Assembly (NCBI GenBank): GCA_020638795.1
Contig: JACKHW010000001.1
Coordinates: 744,001 to 808,000, forward strand
Source of the DNA: Planctomycetota bacterium
Lineage (GTDB): Bacteria; Planctomycetota; UBA1135; GCA-002748355
Length of the DNA: 64,000 nucleotides
Reading direction: 5' to 3'
The notes beneath the pieces are model-generated. The model saw only the letters and a list, made by a program, of their open reading frames with translations. It was not told where the DNA came from and did no database searches. A program made the translations under genes and the position numbers. Shown piece by piece: positions 7,085-14,515 of the stretch (positions within the stretch are counted from its first letter, which is position 1; every line of letters starts with the position of its first letter).

Positions 7085-9544
7085 ATGCAGAAGAAACCTA
7101 TGAGATCGGCGGTTTTCTTGGCCTGTGCACCGGGATTGATGGCGCTTTCGGCCTCCATGATCAGCGCGCAGGAGCGCGATGCGTCGAGCGTCACGGAGTG
7201 GGTCGAAGATGTCGCGAGCAAGCTTCCGCGGCGCGCGCGCAGCGTGGCTTTGTTCCCCGTGCTCGCGTCCATGGTCTCGCATGACAACGAGTTCGAGAAC
7301 GAGAGTCGTCGAGTGTCCGAGGTACTCGCGGCGAAGATCGCGGCGAAGATTCGCGAGCCGGGGGTCCGCGTCGTCTCGGATGCGGGGCTGATTCAGGAAC
7401 TCGAACAAGCGAATCTGGATCCACAGGCGTATTTCGCGCCGCGCTTCCGGATCGAGACCTACCTGGAGAAGCTCGGGCGACGCCGGGGCATCGATCATGC
7501 GATCGTCGGAACGGCGAAGGTCGGGAAGGGCGCGCGCGGAATCGACGTTTCGGCCACGATCTACAGCCTGGAGCCGCGCCTACACCAGATCGGAAGCGCC
7601 ACTGCGTTCCTCGCATGGCGAGATCACCGCCACTTGCATGGACTGTTTCGCGACGCCGCCGATGCGCCGATCGGCTCCAATGCTCGATCCGTGCCTTCCC
7701 GGCCGCAACAGGAGATCGAACTCGGAATCCTCGAGCGCGTACGCGAACTCATTGCCGGACTCGATGTCGAAGTCCCGCCGAAGCACGCACGCCCGCTTCG
7801 TCTCGTCGTCCTTCCGGGGCTCTTGACGGGGAGCACGGACCGTCTGTCGAGCGAGCTCGGCGATCGCATTCGGGACTGTGTCGAGCGAGAACTCGCGGCT
7901 CACGAGACCTGCCGTCGAGCCTTCGTTCTACAACCCTGGGCAACGGTCGGGAAAAAGATCCAGCGTGGTCTCGGCTATCCATTGGAGCACCTCTACGACG
8001 AAGAGCTGAGCGGGCTGGAGCTCGCTGCGCTTCGATTGGATGGTTTCGTACAACTGCGCTACGGCGTGAGAGTCGATGCTGCCAGCAACGTGAGCGTGGA
8101 CTTGGATCTTCGCATTACAAAAAGCGATTCCGAAGCGATGGTGACCGACGTCACGGCCGTCGAACTGCAAGGTCGAGCCGATGCGATGGAGTTCGACGCG
8201 ACAGAAGGAGGCAGTACGATCGCCGCCTGGGTCGCGAGTGCGCGACCGTATCGTGAACGTCACGGCGGGCGCTACGACCCTGCGGTGATTCTCGGGAGTC
8301 AAAGCCTGTCGTTCGGGCTGCGCGTCGCCCAAGCCGCCTACTGCAAGCTGGCCGAACTCGGTGTGTCCGTCGACGCGATCCGGGGCGGACGCCTCGGCCT
8401 CATGCCGATCTTCTTCGATCCGCAGGGCGTCGGATCGCACGTCGAGGCTCGCGTCTCGCAGCTCTCGCAGGGGATTGCGCCACGCCTCGTGGACGCATTC
8501 TGCCGCGGTCCGCTACGGCTCGTGACGAGTGCAGAGCTGCAAGAGATGGTCGAACGTGCGAACCGCAGGCTGAGCTGGTTCCGCGAGTCGCCGGTCGACG
8601 ACGTCACGCTCGAGCGCTGCGGGCTCTTGGGGATCCTGAAACTCACCTATCAGGTCGATCCATTCGCGCCGGATCGCCTCCAACTGTTCGCGAGGCTGAG
8701 TCTTCACGGCGAGGAGTGGCCGCTCGTCACGGGAGTTCTGGGTGGTGCAGCGGATCCGTGGAAGCAATGCGGCTCCGTGCTGCAACAACTCGAGGAGCGT
8801 AGCCAGCCTCTCGCGGAAGCGATCGTGGACGGCAGTGCAGCACAGGAAGTCTCGGACGGTATGCGACTGCTACTCGAGCGCATGCGGCCAACTTTGGCAG
8901 CGCTCGCGGCGAGCGCGACGCCCGACGAGTTCCGTTTGCTCGTTCGAGTACGACTCCCGGGGAACGAACGCGTCGATCAACGCATCGCACAGCAACTGCA
9001 ACACGTCCTCGGGGAAGTGAATCGTCATCGCGCCAAGCTCGCGGATCAGGGTGTGCCGCGTGCCGAAATCGAGGATTACCAACTCGAGAATCCGATCGCG
9101 ACCCTGGGGGGAACGCGAAGCTTCGCGACCCTGGGCGAAGCGCGTCTCTACCTTCGCGTCATGCGTGCTCGGCATGAAATCTCGAATGCGAGCGAGCGCG
9201 AGCGCGCGCTCAGCGACATCGCGCAGCGCGAGCTGGCGACCGGCAACTTGTCCTCGCGGCTTGTGCAGACTCGAACGGATTGGAGCGCTCTCGATCGGCT
9301 CGGTGCGCAGCTCGAGAAACGCCTCGAACAGCATCGTGCGGACTGGGTCGCCGATGCCAGGAAGGTGGTTCTGCCCACACACATCCTCTGGATCGACGTT
9401 CAGGATTTGGGCCTCGACATTCGCCTCGGAGCGAATCTGCAACCGAGCGATGACTCGGCGTCGCAGCCACCTGCAAAGACGCTGCTGGTCTGCCGTGGCC
9501 ACGTGAAGTCAATCCGTGAGTTCTTGAAGGGAGGGGAGCGATGA
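7085..9544 (+). CDS. Large exported protein with CsgG/LpoB-like domain
   Basis: 819 residues from ATG 7085, after a good ribosome site; an in-frame ATG at 7100 is possible. A signal peptide ends near ALSASMISAQE. The first domain (to about residue 190) contains RSVALFPVLASMVSHDNEF, VSEVLAAKIAAKIRE and RRGIDHAIVGTAKVGKGARG, matching CsgG/FlgO/LpoB-type proteins, in which a nucleotide-binding-like fold acts in the periplasm or at the outer membrane. The rest repeats loosely similar alpha/beta segments and is Arg/Glu-rich and helical toward the end. I recognise no catalytic motif. The stop overlaps the kinase start as ATGA (9541-9544), so the two are co-expressed. Confidence 0.7.
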   Translation: MQKKPMRSAVFLACAPGLMALSASMISAQERDASSVTEWVEDVASKLPRRARSVALFPVLASMVSHDNEFENESRRVSEVLAAKIAAKIREPGVRVVSDAGLIQELEQANLDPQAYFAPRFRIETYLEKLGRRRGIDHAIVGTAKVGKGARGIDVSATIYSLEPRLHQIGSATAFLAWRDHRHLHGLFRDAADAPIGSNARSVPSRPQQEIELGILERVRELIAGLDVEVPPKHARPLRLVVLPGLLTGSTDRLSSELGDRIRDCVERELAAHETCRRAFVLQPWATVGKKIQRGLGYPLEHLYDEELSGLELAALRLDGFVQLRYGVRVDAASNVSVDLDLRITKSDSEAMVTDVTAVELQGRADAMEFDATEGGSTIAAWVASARPYRERHGGRYDPAVILGSQSLSFGLRVAQAAYCKLAELGVSVDAIRGGRLGLMPIFFDPQGVGSHVEARVSQLSQGIAPRLVDAFCRGPLRLVTSAELQEMVERANRRLSWFRESPVDDVTLERCGLLGILKLTYQVDPFAPDRLQLFARLSLHGEEWPLVTGVLGGAADPWKQCGSVLQQLEERSQPLAEAIVDGSAAQEVSDGMRLLLERMRPTLAALAASATPDEFRLLVRVRLPGNERVDQRIAQQLQHVLGEVNRHRAKLADQGVPRAEIEDYQLENPIATLGGTRSFATLGEARLYLRVMRARHEISNASERERALSDIAQRELATGNLSSRLVQTRTDWSALDRLGAQLEKRLEQHRADWVADARKVVLPTHILWIDVQDLGLDIRLGANLQPSDDSASQPPAKTLLVCRGHVKSIREFLKGGER

Positions 9545-11895
9545 ACAGGATCGCAGGCAAGAAATTCGGAAAGTACGAGTTATCGGACGACGTGCTCGGC
9601 CAGGGTGGGTGCGCGATCGTGTATCGCGCACGTCACGTCGACCTCGGCGATGACGTCGCGATCAAGCTGATGCCCGCGCCGCGTGGCGAAGACGATCGCC
9701 CGCGATACGAGCGCTTCGTCGACGAAGCCAAGAAGCTGCGCGACCTCGGCAAAGCGCATCGACACATCGTACGGATCGAGGACTTCGGGGAAGTCGGCGA
9801 CGCGGTCTACGTCGCGATGGAGCTCGCTCACGGTTGTCTGAAGAACCGATTGGAGCGTGACGGCCGACTGAGGATCGACGAAGCGGTAGGGATCACCGAG
9901 CAGATCGGTGAAGCTCTCCACGCTGCGCATGAGAAAGGCATCGTCCATCGTGACGTGAAACCGGCGAACATCCTCTTTCGTGAAAACGGCGAACCCGTGC
10001 TCACGGACTTCGGCATCGCGAAGGAGTTGGGCCAAGACCTCGGGCTGACGACGGATAAGCAAGTTCTCGGCACACCGCTGTACATGAGCCCCGAGCAGTC
10101 CATCGGCAGTCGGCGACTCGATGCTCGCAGCGATCAGTTCTCTTTGGCGATCGTGTTGTTCGAGATGCTCTGTGGGCAGCGGCCGTTCCGAGGAACTTCG
10201 ACCGAAGAGCTCGTGCGCAAGATCCGCACGACGAAGCCGCCCATGCCGCGTTCGCTGCGCTGCGACGTCCCGGAGGCGCTCGAGGCCGTCCTCATGCGAG
10301 CACTGCACAAGAACCCGAGGAAGCGCTATTCGTCGACCTTGGATTTCGTTCGTGCCGCGCGTGATGCGATTCGCATCGACGCCACGAGTGACGGATTGAG
10401 CAAGACTTGGGGCGCCGAGCGGACGAAGACCCGTGCTCTCGCGTGGAGCCTGCCGATCGGGGGCAGCCTCTTCGCAGTCGCGGGACTCGCGATGCTTCTC
10501 CTCGGCACGAGCAAGGTCGGATCGAAGTCGCTTCCCGTCCATCGAGATCAGATAATCCCCAAGCGCGACTCCGACGATCAAGACAAGCACATCACGAAGC
10601 ACGATCTAGACGCCGCGCACTGGTCGCCGAAGAAGTCGTCCTTGCGAGTGCGGGTCGACGTCGCGGCCGAGAACGGGGGAGGTAGTGAAGAGCTTCTCGC
10701 TCCTCTGCGCGACGCTGCGGAGCGAGCGCTTGCAGTCGAGTATCGCGTGCTCGATACGAAAAGCCCCATTGCGATTTCGAAGCCAGATTTCTTCGTTCGC
10801 GTCTCGCTCCACACTGGGGTCGAAGAGCCACGACTCGACCGCTATCGCGCACGTGTGTCTTGGGCGATCGAGATCTACAGTGCAGCCACCGATAGCATCG
10901 TGACGCATGACTCCGGCGAACATACGGGCGCCATGCAATTATCGGAGCGTGGCGCTCTGAAAGCCGCTTTCGGAAGCGCGAGTGATGATCTTGTTCGTCG
11001 TATCGGAACGGCCATTCAACTCGCGTACGAGAGACTTCGCGAGCATGGCCGCTTGGTCCGTATCGGCTTTCTCGCGCGCAATCCGATCCCGGACTTGGCT
11101 ACGTGGTTCGAGGGCGTATTGCGCGACGGCGTCTCGCTCCAGTCGCTGCGAACGATCGTTGCGGATGGCGAGCGCTACAGCGTGCAACTTCGCGACGCGA
11201 TGGAGCGCACTGGTGTGTATCTGCCGAGGTTGGGAGACGATGAGATCGACGAGATCGGCGAGCCGGCGCATGAGTCGGTGTTGGATTCGGTTTCGCTCCG
11301 GATCGTCTATCAAACCAAAGATGGCAGTTCCAACGCGCTCGTGGAACCGATTCGACAGTGCGCCGGGCTCGCCGAGGGAGGCGTGCATTTCGCGCCGATG
11401 CGCAGTTTCGTCAACTCGGGCGAGATCGAGCCACCGCTCGCGCATGGCATGGAGATCCGCTACGCCATCGCCGACGAGCGAGCTTACGAAGCCGCCCGTC
11501 AGGTTCGTGCAGCGCTGATGGCTCGTGAGGAACTCGCGAGTCGTGATCCCGTGTTGCGCGGAATCGAGGCGGAAGGTCCTGACTGGGCCGAGACGCCGGA
11601 AGGGAAGCGGAGACTCGTCGTCGTCATCGCGGACGTTCTCGACGACGACTATGGCTTCGACGTCGATGACGATCCCTATCTGCTTCCTCCCGAGTCGGAG
11701 AAGCAGAACCTCGTCGTGATGCTCTTCGAAGGGCGCTATCGCGGAGACGTTGGGCTTCTACGTCGCGCTCTTCTGCAACGAATCGTGAGTCATGTCCAAA
11801 AGCACGACGCGAGATGTAAGGACTCCGGCGTTCCCGTCATGGCAAGGGTTGCCGGAGACGAGGCCTTGATGTTCGTCGTCGACGATCCTCGGTGA
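9541..11895 (+). CDS. Membrane-anchored Ser/Thr protein kinase with CsgG-type operon partners
   Basis: 784 residues. Hanks-type kinase at 10-280: glycine loop LGQGGCAIVYRA (19-30), VAIK Lys42, catalytic loop IVHRDVKPANIL (Asp138, Lys140, Asn143), DFG at 156-158 and MSPEQ at 182-186. All key residues are present, so it should be active. A membrane helix lies near 298-320. The ~450-residue extracytoplasmic part is unfamiliar; it alternates beta-rich and helical segments (SLRVRVDVAAENGG, LRDGVSLQSLRTIV, LVVVIADVLDDDYG). The outside domain may sense the envelope or bind the neighbouring Lpo-like proteins. The FHA protein of the divergent operon is a plausible phospho-target. Confidence 0.9.
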   Translation: MNRIAGKKFGKYELSDDVLGQGGCAIVYRARHVDLGDDVAIKLMPAPRGEDDRPRYERFVDEAKKLRDLGKAHRHIVRIEDFGEVGDAVYVAMELAHGCLKNRLERDGRLRIDEAVGITEQIGEALHAAHEKGIVHRDVKPANILFRENGEPVLTDFGIAKELGQDLGLTTDKQVLGTPLYMSPEQSIGSRRLDARSDQFSLAIVLFEMLCGQRPFRGTSTEELVRKIRTTKPPMPRSLRCDVPEALEAVLMRALHKNPRKRYSSTLDFVRAARDAIRIDATSDGLSKTWGAERTKTRALAWSLPIGGSLFAVAGLAMLLLGTSKVGSKSLPVHRDQIIPKRDSDDQDKHITKHDLDAAHWSPKKSSLRVRVDVAAENGGGSEELLAPLRDAAERALAVEYRVLDTKSPIAISKPDFFVRVSLHTGVEEPRLDRYRARVSWAIEIYSAATDSIVTHDSGEHTGAMQLSERGALKAAFGSASDDLVRRIGTAIQLAYERLREHGRLVRIGFLARNPIPDLATWFEGVLRDGVSLQSLRTIVADGERYSVQLRDAMERTGVYLPRLGDDEIDEIGEPAHESVLDSVSLRIVYQTKDGSSNALVEPIRQCAGLAEGGVHFAPMRSFVNSGEIEPPLAHGMEIRYAIADERAYEAARQVRAALMAREELASRDPVLRGIEAEGPDWAETPEGKRRLVVVIADVLDDDYGFDVDDDPYLLPPESEKQNLVVMLFEGRYRGDVGLLRRALLQRIVSHVQKHDARCKDSGVPVMARVAGDEALMFVVDDPR

Positions 11896-11978
11896 GCTCT
11901 CCGGCCCTTACGGCGACGTCGCAAGGAAAGGCCAGTACGAACCAAGTCCGAGCGAGTCGGAACTCGCGGGAGTTGCCA

Positions 11979-12593
11979 ATGGTGTGGAACAAGAGGTTCA
12001 TGACAATAGTTATCCTCGTCGCTGCAAGCTCTAGCTGTGCATCTCGGCCGCGCGTCGTGCCGAAGAACCAGATCGACATCGAGCGAGTGGCGCGTGTCAT
12101 CGAAGACCTCTTCGACAAGGCACAGAGCGATATCGAAGCCTACGCCGCGGAGTACTGTGCGGCGACCGGGCGGGCTGCCATCCTGCTTCTGCCTCTCGAC
12201 AACCGCTCTCGGGCAACGCTCGACGCGACAAATACGGCACTTCTCGAAGGCCGTGTCGAAGGGGCGCTCGTCAACATGCGATTCGAGCACGAGGAAGGCA
12301 TGTCGGGAAAGGTCTGCGAATTGACCGAGATTCGCCGTGTGCGAGCAATCATGCAAGAAGCCGGGATCGGGCTGGCTCCCGAGAAGCTCTTCCTGCCCGA
12401 TGCACGGACGCGCTTCCTCGAGACCGCTCGCGGTGGTGGGCTCGATCCGGATCTCTTCGCGTACTGCCGCTTCCTCGATCCTCGCAGTCAGGAAGCCGGC
12501 TCGAGGATCCTGCAGATCGAACTCAAGATCGTACGCATGGTCGATGGGCGGATTCTCGTCAGCCGCTTCGGCAATACCCAAGGAGGTGCGTGA
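11979..12593 (+). CDS. LpoB-like lipoprotein (penicillin-binding-protein activator type)
   Basis: 204 residues from ATG 11979, preceded by GGGAG at six bases. The signal ends with VAASSSCAS, a lipobox-like site. The mature domain has IERVARVIEDLFDKAQSDIE, then AAILLLPLDNRSRATLDATN, LEGRVEGALVN and RRVRAIMQEAGIG, the arrangement of the LpoB/CsgG-like fold. In Gammaproteobacteria LpoB is an outer-membrane lipoprotein that activates PBP1b. It overlaps the next gene, a COG3014-like lipoprotein, and an LpoB gene beside a COG3014 gene is also known from Gammaproteobacteria. The function here is inferred from fold and context. Confidence 0.7.
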   Translation: MVWNKRFMTIVILVAASSSCASRPRVVPKNQIDIERVARVIEDLFDKAQSDIEAYAAEYCAATGRAAILLLPLDNRSRATLDATNTALLEGRVEGALVNMRFEHEEGMSGKVCELTEIRRVRAIMQEAGIGLAPEKLFLPDARTRFLETARGGGLDPDLFAYCRFLDPRSQEAGSRILQIELKIVRMVDGRILVSRFGNTQGGA

Positions 12594-14227
12594 TGCGCAT
12601 GTCGATCCGCCAGCAAAGCGCCGTCTGCCTGCTGCTTGCGTTCGCGGCCTGCAACGCGATGCATGACCCCGACTACGTCCGTTGTCGTGACGCGGTCTTG
12701 GAGTCGGTTTGGCAATCGGACTTCGAGCGCGGTATCCGACGTTGTGACGAGGCCATCGGCGCGCGTCAGAACGCCGAGGACATCGAGGAACGCGACCAAA
12801 AAGATACGACGCTCGATCCTACGCTGCTCGCATTCGATTCGGCGATGTTGCACCTGATGAATGGCGAAGCCGATCGCGCCTATGCGACGATCGAAGGTCA
12901 AGGACGGGTTCTGTGGGAGCGCGCCCTCGAACGCGGTGCCAAGGACCTCCAGATCTTCAACTTCCAATACGGATTGGACGAGGTCTGGCAGTACGCGACC
13001 GATGAATGGGCGTTGCCGTACGACGGTCTGGATTACGAGCACGCGATGCACCGCGTCGTGTCCTTCGCATTGAACCTCGCGACCGAGCAGCGCTACAACG
13101 TGTTTCCGCTCGCGCAGCAAGCGCAAGAAGTGAACGCTCACTTTGCCGCGCGCTATGCCGCCGCCCCGGGCGCATCTACGGTCGTCGCCGACGCCACGGC
13201 GACGGCGGAGGGACCAGCGATGCTCGGCATGACCGGTGCCGGACTCGCCCTCGCCGGGCTCGCGCACGAGTCCCTCTACGCGACCGAGGCGGAACACGCC
13301 CTCGAGGCCTATCGCAATGCGGATGCCGTAGAGGGTGGTGCGAACGAGTTCGTTCGAGCGCAGATCGAACGTCTCGAGGAGGCTCTCCAACAGGGTGACT
13401 TCGACGGTCAAGAAGGATTCGTGTGGTGTGTGCTCTTCGCTGGACTCGGTCCGAGTCGGGTCGCCGTTCAGGACGACGAACTGCGAAAGCAGCAGTGGGT
13501 CGTCGACCTCGTGCTCAACTTCGTGAGCCAGCTGTTCAGGGACAAGGAGACTCCTGCTTGGGCACGTGCCATCGTGCCGACCTTGAACGTGCGCATGCCC
13601 TCACTAGCGCGGCACATGTCCGACTTCGACGAGATCGAGGTCTCACTCGCGGGTGGCCCGTGGCAGAGCGTGCCCGTGGCCTTCGACTTCGAAGCGCTCG
13701 CGATGCGCAACTTCGAGCGCATTCGCTCGACGATCGCGGCGCGCACGATCATCCGCCGCACCGCCAAGAAGATCGCCGCGAAGGTCGGGAGCACGGTCGC
13801 AAGCAAGGAACTCGTGAAAGAGCCCGGCTTCTGGCAAACCCTGGTGGACAGCTTCGGCAGCGCGGTTGGGAGTGTGTGGAGCGAGAGCGAGGTTCCGGAT
13901 CTGAGGAACTGGACGTTGATGCCGGCGCGACTGCACATCCTGCGGCTTCCGGTTGCCCAAGGTCGAAACATCGAAGTCCGCGTTCGAGCGAAGGCGAACG
14001 GTGCGGTCATCGAGGGTTCCGAGCGCGCTCTCCCCGTGGAGGTCTGGCGGCAGGAGTCGACCTTCGTCGTCGGGCATCTGCCCGAGGCAACGACACGGAC
14101 GAAGCTCATGACGAGCCGGCACGTCGACGAGCTTCGAGAGCTTCCGCCCGAACGGCTCGCGCACTACGAGAGACCGGAGTCGCAACCCGCGAGTGGCAGT
14201 TCCGCGAGCCCTACAGGTACGCGCTGA
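12593..14227 (+). CDS. COG3014-like lipoprotein
   Basis: 544 residues from ATG 12593, six bases after AGGAGG (12581-12586); a GTG at 12590 in the same frame is less well spaced. The signal ends LLLAFAACN, a lipobox. The protein has TPR-like helices (DSAMLHLMNGEADRAYATIE), a segment VFPLAQQAQEVNAHFAARYA, and a C-terminal beta-rich part with LRNWTLMPARLHILRLPVAQ. This combination and a hydrophobic Ala/Gly-rich stretch in RTIIRRTAKKIAAKVGS fit the uncharacterised COG3014 lipoproteins that sit next to lpoB-like genes. The role is unknown; a periplasmic scaffold linked to peptidoglycan synthesis is a guess from context. Confidence 0.65.
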   Translation: MRMSIRQQSAVCLLLAFAACNAMHDPDYVRCRDAVLESVWQSDFERGIRRCDEAIGARQNAEDIEERDQKDTTLDPTLLAFDSAMLHLMNGEADRAYATIEGQGRVLWERALERGAKDLQIFNFQYGLDEVWQYATDEWALPYDGLDYEHAMHRVVSFALNLATEQRYNVFPLAQQAQEVNAHFAARYAAAPGASTVVADATATAEGPAMLGMTGAGLALAGLAHESLYATEAEHALEAYRNADAVEGGANEFVRAQIERLEEALQQGDFDGQEGFVWCVLFAGLGPSRVAVQDDELRKQQWVVDLVLNFVSQLFRDKETPAWARAIVPTLNVRMPSLARHMSDFDEIEVSLAGGPWQSVPVAFDFEALAMRNFERIRSTIAARTIIRRTAKKIAAKVGSTVASKELVKEPGFWQTLVDSFGSAVGSVWSESEVPDLRNWTLMPARLHILRLPVAQGRNIEVRVRAKANGAVIEGSERALPVEVWRQESTFVVGHLPEATTRTKLMTSRHVDELRELPPERLAHYERPESQPASGSSASPTGTR

Positions 14228-14238
14228 GGAGATTGGTC

Positions 14239-14466
14239 ATGTCCGAGCTGAAGGAGGAACGATTGCGATCCAAACGAGACACTTTTCTCGTCTGTGCCGC
14301 CCTTTGTCTGACCATGGCTGCCTGCAAGGCGCCTACCGGCGTGAGGGGCGCGATGCGTGGGCACTACACGCTTTCTGGCAGTGAGCCCGGTGCCGCGCGT
14401 GACGTCGTTTGCGACGCCATGGCGACCCCTGGCAAGGAGGGCGCTCGGAGCGGCCCCTGGCGTTGA
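14239..14466 (+). CDS. Tiny putative lipoprotein
   Basis: 75 residues. An ATG at 14239 follows GAGGAG (14225-14230). The N-terminus is charged, then FLVCAALCLTMAACKAP gives a lipobox-like signal with Cys at about 34, leaving a short Gly/Ala/Arg-rich mature part. It starts 11 bases after the COG3014-like gene, so it is probably the last gene of that operon. I recognise no family. The small size makes the call less certain. Confidence 0.5.
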   Translation: MSELKEERLRSKRDTFLVCAALCLTMAACKAPTGVRGAMRGHYTLSGSEPGAARDVVCDAMATPGKEGARSGPWR

Positions 14467-14515
14467 GGCGAACTCACGACCGCCCCGAAGCTGGATGGCT
14501 GCAGGTCGACGGGCG

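Noticed and set aside
9580..10602. A 340-codon minus-strand open frame inside the kinase gene
   Set aside because: It lies fully inside a well-supported kinase with all motifs. The product is Arg-rich without a domain.
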